A stretch of 64,000 nucleotides of DNA, taken from the NCBI GenBank assembly GCA_949752745.1, contig OX457028.1, positions 28,236,645-28,300,644 on the forward strand. The letters run 5' to 3'. This stretch comes from Protula sp. h YS-2021 (lineage: Eukaryota > Annelida > Polychaeta > Sabellida > Serpulidae). Shown here piece after piece: positions 13,401 through 19,959 of this stretch. Under the pieces are notes generated by a model. It had not been told where the DNA came from, did no database searches, and saw nothing but the letters and a program-made list of their open reading frames with translations. Numbering within the stretch: the stretch's first letter is position 1; each line of letters starts with the position of its first letter. A program made the position numbers and the translations under genes.

Positions 13401-16400
13401 TAGCCGTTCTGCACCTAAGTTCAGAGGACAATCACGGACCGGCGAATGGACCGACGCCGACGAAAAGTGCAGGTGTACAACTACTACCAATAAGTTTTCA
13501 ATCCATATAGGTTTCAAATTGATTGAAGCAAAACCCTAGGACAAGTTCGGTCCACAAAACTTAAAAGATGCACTGATAGCCGCTCTGTGCCTAAGTTCAG
13601 AGGTCACTCACAGACCGACGAAAAAACCGACGCCGGCCCAAAGGAGAGATGCACAACTACAACCCATAAGCTCTTAATCCATATAGGTTTCAGGTTGATT
13701 GAAGCAAAACCCTAGGACAAGTTCGGTCAACAAAACTTAAAAATTGCGCTAATAGATGTTCTGCCACTCATGTATGAAGTAACAACGGAGCCCAAATTTG
13801 TTTTCACCAAATAAGGCTTATTTCATCACATAAACACGTTTTTAGGCCTAATATGAAATTTTTGTCTTGGGTCACGCACACACGCACACACACATGCACG
13901 GACAAGTCAAAAACATAATAGCCCTTCCGACCATTTGTCAATCGTATATCGTTAAGGATGAGTTAACGCCAAAATTAGGGCTAGTTTTTACAACTTGGAA
14001 CTCTCGCTATGCCTATGCAGAATTCAGGCTTTACCATTTTTTGAAGATAAGAAAGTGTAAATTTTTGATAGGGAAACATTTTACGCATTAAATATGAATT
14101 GAAAAAGCAGGAGCCCTTTTTACAAATGCTCATAGGGATAAGTTGAAGCTGCGAAGGTAAAGGTTTACTAAAACTAAAAAGTCTACAGGCAGCAATTCCA
14201 AGCTAATAATTCCAAAACCTAAGGGAAATATGTTCTACGCCTCAAAATGAGATAATTTACGCCAAAACTGCAGACAAAATTATTGATTGAAGATAAAATT
14301 TTGCGATATCTACCTGTCTCCAAAACATGTTGTTGTCATCCTTTCCATAATCAAAGAGAAGTTCTGTGCCAGCCGGGATGTGGTTTCCAAGTGCAAAAAT
14401 GCAAAGATGCGGGGTTTTGTCAATTTGAACAACCTTCACTTTGCAGTTTGGCTTTGCGTTGTGCGAATCGTTAATACAACGACCAATGCCCTTGCTATTA
14501 GTAGCATCCACACTGAAAAAATATCCGTCAAGTTTCTCGAATCAAAAATTAACAATACTGAATTTTTATCAATCAAACAGAGGTTAATTCATATCTGATA
14601 CAGGCTGCGAAACTTTAGTTTTTTTTTTCAAGATGGATAAAGTATGTGCTCTTTAGACTTAGGTCTTGATAAATATCTATATTTATGCGAAGCCTTTTTG
14701 AAATGCTGCAATGTGTAAATAGTATTTAACAGCAGTGTTGCCACTCACTTTGCCATGAAAAAAGTATAAAAAAAGTATTTTTAAAAGTATTTCAAAAAAA
14801 AAGTATAAAAAAAGTATTTTTTAGGGCAAAATTTTTCGGCTGGCGCCTTCGGCGTTCGCATTTATTTCTGAACATTACATTGCGGTATGTAATCTGAAAT
14901 CATATAGCAGGTTAATACATTCAAATATCGTGACTAGAAAACGATAACAGTATAGGAATAAACAACACATTATACTTTGATACGCAAAAGATATGTTTCG
15001 TGCGAATAAGCAAAAAAGATAAAAAATAAAGTAAAAAAAATAAAAAAGATGTTCTTTCTTTGGCAAATAAACATATTATTGTTAACAAGTGAGCATCTGC
15101 TCGTGATCTAAAGGTCACCTTTTGATATTACTTTTAATAACCAATACCAATACATAAGTAAAAAAGTATATACTTTTATAAGGAAACAACAATGGAAACA
15201 AGGAAAATGGTAAAACGTAGTTAGTGTCGGAGAGGGAAATATTTTCCTGAAAGGAATGCAGAAATTGAAAAACAAGTACAGTAAAGTATAAAAAAAGAAT
15301 AAAGGCAAAAAAGTATAAAAATACATAAGCAAACAGCAAATACTTTTATAAGCAAAAAAAAAAATTAAACAAGGAAAATATTTTCGGAGAGAGAAACATT
15401 TTTCCTGAAAGGAATTAAGAAATAAAAAAAAAGTTTTTTTTTCGTGATTCCAAAAAAAAGTATAAAAAAGTATGAAGGCAAAAAAAAAGTATAAAAAAAA
15501 TTATAAAAGTATAAAAAAAAGTATTTAAGGCCATTTTTCAAAAAAAGTATATACTTTTAAAAAAAGTATAGTGTGGCAACACTGTTAACAGCTTGTCCAT
15601 GACAATAACCCCCACCCCCAGTTAAAAATAAAATAAATCTTAAGAAAAGTGCAGCTTTTTATTTTTTCTACTCAGAAATAATACAGCTAAATAATATGTG
15701 ACTCTGGACTAGCCATAATCAATATTTTCGTCGTGAATCCGGAATCGTTAATCTCTGAACTTGGAAAGTAGGGCTGCAAACTGGATCCATATTTTAAACC
15801 GGTTATTTGGTGAAACTTATAAAGACTGCATCTTACAAAACATCTAAGCAGGGAAAAAGCATAATTATGTCTAGCTTCTATTCTGTGATTCAGTGAAATA
15901 ATGTCGTGTTTGTTCCGTCTTTGTCATAAGATTGCAAGAAAAATTTCGTAATCTATTCGGTTCTCAAAACTGCATCTGAATATTCGATTAAAGTAATTTT
16001 AAAGAATACTCCAGATATTCGTCGCAGCTCTTATAGACAGGCAATAACTCGCAACAAATTCACCACTGGAATTATCTGTCAAATGGAAGAGCGAAACTGC
16101 ACAACAGAGACCGGAAAGTGTTTCAAGTTGGATGATAAAGGGATTTTTATCTAAAGCCTTTAACTAGACGCCACAGAAAACGACTGACGATTCTTTAACT
16201 CTCTTGTTGATCTGTATATTGAAAAAGTTCTGAACAGATTGAGTCATTGGCTTGGGGTAAAACGTCTGAAGGTATGGACTTAAGGGTATTGTGGAGGATA
16301 CGTCGGTTGGATGGGAGGCATTAACTCCTGGGATATCGTCCAAAACCCGATATTGACCTTATTTGTGGGACAGGAATATATGCATGAACAAGGGAAAAGA

Positions 16401-17310
16401 AAAAAACTCACCAATATGATGCGCCGGCATGATCGAAAAAGTAAAGATAGCTGCCAGATCCACATGCATCAGTATCGTACAGTCGACGAAAACCTTCGGA
16501 ACCTGCAAATGTATCGGATCACTTGTGCGGGACTGACACTGTGTTTAGGGAACGGGGCAATGATTATTTAAAGCCAAGACAAATAATACTAGAGTTCTTT
16601 TATCGCAAATTGTATGCCCATTTTCATTCTTTTCTCTTATTCGCTGTTGTTATTTTTTTGTTTCGAGATACTTACCAGTCAGTAATTGCCCTTGGTACGT
16701 GCAAATAAATTCCCCCGCACAAATTTCTTTCACAGCAAACGCTCCCCATCCTTTATTTGTGTCGATGAATTTTATTGCAACATCGTTGTTTTCTATCGTT
16801 CCACGTCGACATGCCTCCTCGGCATATTGCTGGGGTGTTTTGCGGCCAGGCACTGGAAACGAAAATAAAAATGAAACTCGAATATTTTCAGTTACTTAGC
16901 AAGTTCAAAACATTTAAGCTAAATTCTGGCCTTAATTTGGAAAGAATGTACCTTTCTCCCTATGTCTCATGTTGAGTGGTACAAGAACAAGTCGTGCAAG
17001 CAACAATTGTCAACACACAGCCATATTTTATGCACAAACGCATAACTAATCCAATACCACTGTATTAGCTTATTGTAAAATAAGGGTATTTCTAGCAGTG
17101 ACAATCACACAAGCAAAGACAAAATACGCGCGAAAATCAGGGCACGCGATTGTTTTTAATTGTTTTTTTTTTCTTACAGATTATTAACAGAAACGTTGAC
17201 TCACTGATTTTAACTAATTTAAGATACTCCCATTTCGACACAAAGGCGGGATTATTAGAGCTTTCAGGAAGTGATGTGTTCATTTTGGTGTATTTGCGTT
17301 TTCGCAACAT
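1252..17310 (-). CDS. SET-domain / zinc-finger / tyrosine-recombinase fusion gene (20-exon model)
   Basis: Model: join of complements 17205-17310, 16676-16852, 16412-16502, 14314-14512, 12118-12145, 10274-10314, 9496-9595, 8927-9016, 8405-8482, 8028-8117, 7506-7583, 6959-7048, 6645-6734, 6364-6453, 4201-5998, 3334-3457, 2894-3020, 2287-2405, 1504-1699 and, less surely, 1252-1406. Each intron starts GT and ends AG, all phases agree and no stop interrupts, giving 3867 nt or 1288 aa. Domain order: SET (about 60-181), acidic linker (192-247), repeated basic-tailed segments (248-450), zinc-finger-like motifs (677-694 and 764-783), and a recombinase domain with R1041, R1164, H1190 and Y1199. Family knowledge: KMT5A-type SET proteins methylate histone H4 K20, and Crypton-type tyrosine recombinases cut and rejoin DNA. 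I infer a nuclear, chromatin-linked recombinase or a domesticated derivative. I believe fish LOC proteins with related architecture exist, but this is from memory and unchecked. Confidence 0.85.
1504..1699 (-). CDS. Exon 19: recombinase box III and nucleophile tyrosine
   Basis: Acceptor TATTGAACAG and donor GAAG|GTATACAC, phase 0 in and 1 out, 65 codons. It encodes VLGLGSHEVEHLCKHLGHSA followed by DVHKIYYRSM. LGH (H1190) is box III, and Y1199, nine residues later, sits exactly where the nucleophilic tyrosine lies in this superfamily. The catalytic set R, R, H, Y is therefore complete, so the enzyme may be active. Confidence 0.85.
2287..2405 (-). CDS. Exon 18: recombinase box II
   Basis: Acceptor TTTTTTATTAG and donor CAG|GTAAGC, phase 1 in and 0 out. 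It encodes LSHARSYDALVIVTARCGLK and ends with SVNIRKYIATMSQ. R1164 in IRKYIAT aligns with the second catalytic arginine of tyrosine recombinases (classical H-x-L-R-H-x-x-A-T). The His three residues before the Arg is Val here. This exon has no long ORF and is identified by splice phase plus motif. Confidence 0.8.
2894..3020 (-). CDS. Exon 17: recombinase catalytic domain, segment 3
   Basis: Acceptor AAAATTTTCAG and donor AAAG|GTATCACT, phase 0 in and 1 out, 42 codons. It encodes VDHKVPVIVPAE, then IRSAVGVAENNPYIFAKK. The K-x-P-V-x-V strand and the N-P-Y-x-F-A motif are typical of the stretch between boxes I and II in animal Crypton-like recombinases. A Lys here (the HKVP context) may be the conserved hairpin lysine. 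Confidence 0.78.
3334..3457 (-). CDS. Exon 16: recombinase catalytic domain, segment 2
   Basis: Acceptor TATATTTCCAG and donor AAG|GTAGGAAG, phase 2 in and 0 out, 41 codons. It encodes LAMYSGVQKG, then an acidic stretch and LEKTLLANQSMFKIRGK. In the Crypton-like families I know, the segment after box I has this L-x-x-L-E-K ... IRGK layout before the beta-hairpin. Reading past the donor gives unrelated sequence. Confidence 0.78.
3488..3832 (+). repeat. Dispersed A-rich repeat, copy 1 (in intron 15)
   Basis: It shares the order AAGTCCAAGGAAATGACCC, GTTAGGCCAAAAAATGAA, GAGCAGCCCACGAACG and CACTTCAAGAACTATGTAAA with copies at about 7697-8021 and 8596-8920, and in part with 11779-11900. It has no coding capacity. 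I could not define terminal repeats. Confidence 0.7.
4057..4084. repeat. Poly-C then poly-A low-complexity tract
   Basis: A run of C followed by a run of A inside intron 15, near the donor of exon 15. Similar C-runs occur near 630-647 and 12567-12583. Confidence 0.8.
4201..5998 (-). CDS. Exon 15: zinc-finger-like region and N-terminal recombinase core
   Basis: Long exon: acceptor TTTTTTTTGCACAG, donor GTAAGTACAC, phase 1 in and 2 out, about 599 codons (residues 450-1049). First part is acidic and serine-rich (DDDYLPDEIENSSDSSDCDE), then lysine-rich. Two metal-binding motifs follow: C677-x2-C-x9-H-x3-H694 and C764-x2-C-x11-H-x3-C783. Next comes an alpha-helical stretch (DKWLRMNIANKTRRKYYTSE onward) like a recombinase core-binding domain. 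The exon ends with ARLLLYNKRRSGELEQA, a good match to tyrosine-recombinase box I (x-x-G-x-R-x-G/S-E-L) with catalytic Arg. An ATG at 5996 could serve as an alternative start, giving a shorter protein without the SET domain. Confidence 0.88.
6364..6453 (-). CDS. Exon 14: 90-nt repeat micro-exon (copy A)
   Basis: Donor AATCAG|GTAGAATC is strong. The acceptor CGTCCAG has no good pyrimidine tract, so this copy may be spliced weakly or skipped. Phase 1-1. It reads SIAAGPARDRTREHDDLMAS then VKSKRPRKSG. It is open in the expected frame. Confidence 0.5.
6645..6734 (-). CDS. Exon 13: 90-nt repeat micro-exon (copy B)
   Basis: Acceptor TGTTACAG and donor AATCAG|GTAGAATC, phase 1-1. It reads NDEAGPARDRTQERDDSADS then VKSKRPRKSG. 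Both flanks are also shared with copies A and C (same donor-side intron start and an AATTCTCCGGTT tract), so the copies arose by tandem duplication of a unit of about 280-310 bp. Confidence 0.65.
6959..7048 (-). CDS. Exon 12: 90-nt repeat micro-exon (copy C, most diverged)
   Basis: Acceptor GTTGCAG and donor AATCAG|GTAGAATC, phase 1-1. It encodes SIEAGQEHNNVQERVDSADS then VISKRSRKSG. The reading frame is kept although many bases differ from copies B, D and E, and several substitutions change residues. This suggests an older duplicate that stayed coding. Confidence 0.62.
7506..7583 (-). CDS. Exon 11: 78-nt micro-exon (first copy)
   Basis: Acceptor TTTTTAACTAG and donor CATCAG|GTAACAATT, phase 1-1. 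The translation is the same as the copy at 8405-8482. No related exon is seen next to the older micro-exon copies A-C, so only the recent 899-bp duplication doubled it. Confidence 0.62.
8028..8117 (-). CDS. Exon 10: 90-nt repeat micro-exon (copy D)
   Basis: Same structure as copy E: acceptor TGCTACAG, donor TCAG|GTAGCTTC, phase 1-1. It reads NDEAGPARNRTKEHDDSADS then VKSKRPRKSG, differing from E by only a few bases. Confidence 0.65.
8405..8482 (-). CDS. Exon 9: 78-nt micro-exon (second copy)
   Basis: Acceptor TTTTTAACTAG and donor CATCAG|GTAACAATT, phase 1-1, 25 full codons beginning HDDVFVEELKEIAVSRKERE and ending LIPPSG. It is charged and probably helical. It is an exact-position duplicate of the exon at 7506-7583, shifted by 899 bp. 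Being phase-symmetric, it can be included or skipped without changing frame. Confidence 0.62.
8927..9016 (-). CDS. Exon 8: 90-nt repeat micro-exon (copy E)
   Basis: Acceptor TGCTACAG and donor AATCAG|GTAGCTTC, phase 1-1. It encodes NDEAGPARDRTQEHDDSADS followed by VKSKRPRKSG. The basic tail looks like a nuclear localisation signal. It is nearly identical to copy D, 899 bp away, because both lie in a recent tandem duplication. Three more diverged copies (A, B, C) lie further downstream in the gene. Confidence 0.65.
9496..9595 (-). CDS. Exon 7: linker exon leading into the micro-exon array
   Basis: Acceptor TTCATTTCAG and donor CAAAG|GTTTGTG, phase 0 in and 1 out, 33 codons. It starts TNEGQRIRECFAEMIKES and ends LPEDFCK, probably helical in the middle. 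The other two reading frames of this exon contain stops, which fixes the phase. It sets the phase-1 register used by all seven following micro-exons. Confidence 0.7.
10274..10314 (-). CDS. Exon 6: short acidic linker exon
   Basis: Acceptor TTTAATTTCAG and donor AAG|GTATGTTTT, phase 1 in and 0 out. It encodes PGAGDTDGEQQEK. The composition (Gly, Asp, Glu, Gln) is typical of a flexible linker. Its phase-0 end matches the phase-0 start of exon 7. It may be a cassette exon, because skipping it together with exon 5 keeps the frame. Confidence 0.6.
10576..10636. repeat. Fold-back (inverted repeat) in intron 6 flank
   Basis: Left arm ACGGGTATTCTGGGCAATAA (to 10600) pairs with the right arm from 10610 to 10636, allowing a small bulge, around a 9-nt centre. 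It could be a tiny MITE remnant or a hairpin in the intron RNA. Confidence 0.6.
10827..11778. mobile_element. 952-bp non-autonomous DNA transposon with subterminal repeats
   Basis: Flanked by the 8-bp direct repeat GTCCAAGG (10819-10826 and 11779-11786). Left end carries repeated GACGTTTCGGCCCA-type boxes to about 10965, and the right end carries the same boxes inverted (about 11678-11770). The host sequence is the dispersed A-rich repeat, whose uninterrupted copy near 3488 has a single CAAGTCCAAGG, so the empty site is known. No transposase ORF. An 8-bp duplication with many subterminal boxes fits a hAT- or P-like superfamily. It lies in intron 5. Confidence 0.75.
11779..11900 (+). repeat. 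Dispersed A-rich repeat, split copy
   Basis: GTCCAAGGACATGACCCAGC through GTTAGGCCAAAAAATGAA to the AACTTTTCAG region matches the other copies. Its left part lies before 10826, separated by the 952-bp insertion. Confidence 0.7.
12118..12145 (-). CDS. Exon 5: 28-nt micro-exon (candidate)
   Basis: Exon 4 ends in phase 0 and exon 6 needs phase 1, so a phase 0-to-1 exon is required. An acceptor TTTTATACAG precedes GRLNPNPYA plus one base, and a donor GTACGT follows. This fits exactly and gives a proline-rich bridge between the SET domain and the acidic linker. Alternative: exon 4 joined straight to exon 7 (both phase 0). Another reading ignores this donor and runs to TAA at 12074, giving a 23-codon alternative C-terminus for a stand-alone SET protein. 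Confidence 0.45.
12567..12590. repeat. Poly-C tract
   Basis: Long C-run in intron 4 interrupted by a few T. The glycine-rich ORF on the opposite strand comes from this tract. Confidence 0.8.
13180..13765. repeat. Tandem repeat of about 140-176 bp units (3-4 copies)
   Basis: Recurring blocks: CTAAGTTCAGAGG near 13276, 13414 and 13590; AAAACCCTAGGACAAG near 13355, 13530 and 13708; ATCCATATAGGTTTCA between them. Units are diverged and unequal in length. It lies in intron 4. I see no exon in it. Confidence 0.75.
14314..14512 (-). CDS. Exon 4: C-terminal SET catalytic half
   Basis: Acceptor TATTTTTTCAG and donor CAG|GTAGATATC, phase 2 in and 0 out, 66 codons. It contains CVDAT (125-129), GRCINDSHNAKPNC (135-148), PHLCIFAL and ELLFDYG (175-181). 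These correspond to the KMT5A blocks YCVDAT, the pseudoknot NHS motif, PHL and LLYDYG with its catalytic-site tyrosine. The usual NHS is NDS here (D140 in place of His). Reading on past the donor soon reaches a stop, so splicing is needed. The exon lacks a Cys-rich post-SET domain, as in SET8. Confidence 0.88.
14733..15584. mobile_element. 852-bp hAT-like non-autonomous element
   Basis: Ends are CAGTGTTGCCAC and its inverse GTGGCAACACTG, flanked by the 7-bp direct repeat TTAACAG (14726-14732 and 15585-15591; 8 bp if one mismatch is allowed). The inside is built from many AAAAAAGTATA-type blocks in both orientations and has no transposase. CAGTG ends and a 7-8 bp duplication fit the hAT superfamily. 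It lies in intron 3, between SET exons 3 and 4. Confidence 0.7.
16412..16502 (-). CDS. Exon 3: central SET segment
   Basis: Acceptor ATTTGCAG and donor GTGAGTTT, phase 1 in and 2 out. The deduced segment runs GSEGFRRLYDTD then GSYLYFFDHAGASY, matching by position the KMT5A stretch that links the two SET halves (a hydrophobic Y-x-Y-F-F strand before the YC-V-D-A motif). It is too short to be found as an ORF, but phase and homology both place it here. Confidence 0.8.
16676..16852 (-). CDS. Exon 2: N-terminal half of the SET domain
   Basis: Acceptor TTTCCAG and donor GTAAGTATC, phase 1 in and 1 out, 58 codons. It encodes KTPQQYAEEACRRG and then the SET opening with KGWGAFA (residues 69-75, the cofactor-binding GxG-type motif) and YQGQLL (88-93), the counterpart of the Y-x-G-x-L strand of KMT5A. 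The spacing between these motifs matches SET8-class domains. This is the clearest sign that the gene begins with a lysine methyltransferase domain. Confidence 0.85.
17205..17310 (-). CDS. Exon 1: start and basic N-terminus of the SET-recombinase gene
   Basis: ATG at 17310-17308 opens 35 codons beginning MLRKRKYTKM and ends ATC A, followed by a consensus donor GTGAGT (phase 1). It joins exon 2 in frame. The next possible in-frame ATG is 9 codons later. A YY1-like GCCATCTTT (plus-strand reading, 17447-17455) lies about 140 nt upstream of the ATG and could mark a TATA-less promoter, but this is weak. No protein family is recognised in this exon itself. Its basic start is consistent with nuclear import. 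Confidence 0.6.
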
Positions 17311-17582
17311 CGAAGGGAATGAACAAACGAACACAAACGGGAGAAAAATTGCTAAAAAGGAGTGCTCACTGATTCGGACTAGAACAAAAAGGAAAACTCT
17401 TTGGAACTTCTGTCGTAATTATATGAAACTTAAATTTATAATATGGGCCATCTTTGCTATGCTACACTAGCCGTAACGGAAAGGATTTTTCTCGGCAATT
17501 TCCCACAATCCTTAGACTGTGGTTTTTGTCCCTTTAAAGGATGTTATTTTCTTACTAATCACTGATATTAATGATTCGTACC

Positions 17583-17852
17583 TTAGTCTTTTAGTTCCGA
17601 AGCGTTAGGCTCATAAGTTTTCGAGTTTTTCAGCTTTAAAACATAGATGACCTTATAACTCGTAAATGATGATGTCATAAGTACAACGTTGGCATGCCAA
17701 AAGATTCCTTGCTTAAAAGTAGTCGCATAACGTATTTGTGCCGAAGCGCTATGTTCATTAGTTTTCGAGTTATTCAGCTTTAAAACAGATGACGTCATAA
17801 CTCGTAAAGGATGACATCATAGGTAGAACGTTGGCATGCCAAAAAATTCCTT
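17583..17852. repeat. Two-copy direct repeat of about 140 bp
   Basis: Copies at about 17583-17712 and 17728-17852 share CCGAAGCG, TTTTCGAG...TTCAGCTTTAAAAC, TAACTCGTAAA, GATGATGTCATA or GATGACATCATA, and CGTTGGCATGCCAAAA. There are CRE-like TGACGTCA or TGACATCA sites within. Possibly part of a larger dispersed repeat that runs to about 18165. Confidence 0.65.
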
Positions 17853-17854
17853 AC

Positions 17855-18165
17855 TTGTGTATGTGTAATATCAAGATGATCCAACGAAAACTGTAGGAGG
17901 AGATGCATTTTTTTTTAAAAAGTGAAACAAATTTTCGAAATTCTGTCATTTCAGCAGTTTTCGGCCGATCTCGAAAAATGTGATTTTCTGGTAGAGAGCC
18001 ATTACGAGATTGTGTATGTGTAATATCAAGGTGATCCAACCAAAACTGTAGGAGGAAATGCATATTGAAAAAAATTCTAACACACATAGACACACACACA
18101 TACCGACGACGGTGAGAAGTGATGGGTAAAGCCCCTCTTCGACCAAGTCGAAGCTGGGCTAAAAA
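17855..18165. repeat. Dispersed repeat with internal duplication and CA-rich tract
   Basis: TGTATGTGTAATATCAAG and AAAACTGTAGGAGGA occur twice (about 17857-17900 and 18014-18058), followed by an ACACACATA-type tract, GACGACGGTGAGAAGTGATG and ACCAAGTCGAAGCTGGGC. I recall similar repeats from anthozoan genomes, unverified. Confidence 0.5.
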
Positions 18166-18247
18166 GGCGATTACTTTAACCTTTCTACTATATCTGATCG
18201 ACCTATAGTCGAATTCACCTAAATATATATACCGGACAAGAGAATTA

Positions 18248-18279
18248 CAATGACACCGCGCGCCAGGGCGGTGTCATTG
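18248..18279. repeat. Perfect 12-bp-stem hairpin
   Basis: CAATGACACCGC (18248-18259) and GCGGTGTCATTG (18268-18279) are perfect inverted repeats around an 8-nt loop. No coding context. It may be a terminator-like or replication structure, or a relic of a palindromic element. Confidence 0.6.
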
Positions 18280-18399
18280 AATTTTTTAATCTGATTCAAA
18301 GTACCAAAAGGCACATCCCTATATCGAGTCTTTTCCATGATTTAATAAAATCAGGCAACTCCGTTTAACAGATAACGCCAGTTAAAAAAATGACTAGCG

Positions 18400-19640
18400 G
18401 CTCCCAACCCTACCCCCTCCGTGCATCAGTGAAAAGAATTGTACCGATAGGATACGCCTACAGAGTGCTCGCCACCTAAGAAGACCCGCTACAGAAGGAG
18501 TGCTACACAGAGCTATAGCTGCACATGTAAGTGAAAAATTTGCTTTAAGGTACATTTCCCTTTTGATGATTTATCAGTTATTGATAAAAAATTGTGCATA
18601 TTGTCGGGTTTTCTAATTTTTACTAGATAAACTTTTTGGCACAGGCGGTACTGAGGTGCAGGAGGCGACAGGTACTCTGTCCTCGTAACTAATGGCACAA
18701 AAACTGGGGTCGTACGCTCAAGAAAGGGAGATGTTCCCATGCAAGGGCCGTCCACCCCGTCGCATATCAAACGTTTTTCAGGAAGAGCTAACTTGGAGCT
18801 ACAACCGATATTTGCATTTCCGCCTTGTACTAAACTGTGCATCACCGGCATTCACTGTTCAGGACAGGCGGTAATGAGGCACGGGCGATAGCAATGCAAT
18901 GTTAATATTTTTACACAATGAAATTCGGTTTGCGAGACAGGCGATAATGAGGTATATCGGGTGGTGAAAAGCACCCCGCCTCGTATGCAGATATTACACT
19001 CGGAGCGAAACAGTAACTCCAGAGGCAGGTTTCAATAACCACGTGCCTGTGGAATGAACAGCAAAAAGCCATAATCTTGCCCATTTGCGTTTAAAAATTT
19101 CTAATAACTATACAATATTAACCAAAAGTTATGCATGTGTTTGTTGTTTTTTTACCAATGTGTTTTTAAAATGCTGGTCAGATACTCACTTTTCTAATCC
19201 TGTGCTGTCCCGCCGTTTTTTACCGCGTCTTTTCAAAAATAGCCATACAAATGAGCGATAAAATGGCCATTTTATCCCAAAAAAAACTTCTTGGCACACT
19301 GCATCCTTCTTAAACAAAACTTTTTTCTTCCATCCTGAAAAGTTTTTTTTTTCATCCAAAATATAGCATTTTTCTGGAAAACATATTAATAAAGATTAAA
19401 CACATAACTTTTCTTCACCACAATTTTCAGTGGATCCTTGGAATTGAAAATCATGCCACTACAGATTTTGATTTCAGCTATTTCAGACACATGACTAAAT
19501 ATGGCTATTACATCCTTAAAAGCTGTATGAAGTGTATACTCATCTTAAAACATGTTTCAAGTGGAACATGGTTAATTAAGAACCACATAAGTCAATGGAC
19601 AGTATTTAAAAAAGCAAGTGACAGTTCGAATATAAAACCT
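18400..19640. other. Intergenic, no supported gene
   Basis: Contains three loosely repeated GACAGGCG(G/A)TAATGAGG-like motifs (about 18640-18960) and AT-rich sequence. I see no coding exon with splice context. Confidence 0.4.
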
Positions 19641-19646
19641 GACTGA

Positions 19647-19649
<3 letters not shown>

Positions 19650-19714
<65 letters not shown>
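19650..19714 (+). repeat. (ATT)n microsatellite, tail of the LINE
   Basis: About 21 ATT units. On the minus strand this is the (AAT)n tail placed directly after the 3' end of the L2/CR1-like LINE, as is usual for that clade. Confidence 0.9.
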
Positions 19715-19715
<1 letters not shown>

Positions 19716-19959
19716 TAACATGTTTATATAGCGCCTAATATATATAATCTCTAAGTACTTTACAATACTAAGAAAAGAATATCATGATAATACAGATAAA
19801 AATACCTGTAAAATTAAATAAGATAAAACAGTTAAAACTGGACTTAAAATCCATAATCAATAGACAAACCTTGTAGTAATAAATATACTGAATTAAGCAG
19901 TCAAGTATACGATTTTCCAAAAAGATATGTTTTAAGTGCTTTTTTTTGAAAGATGCTAT

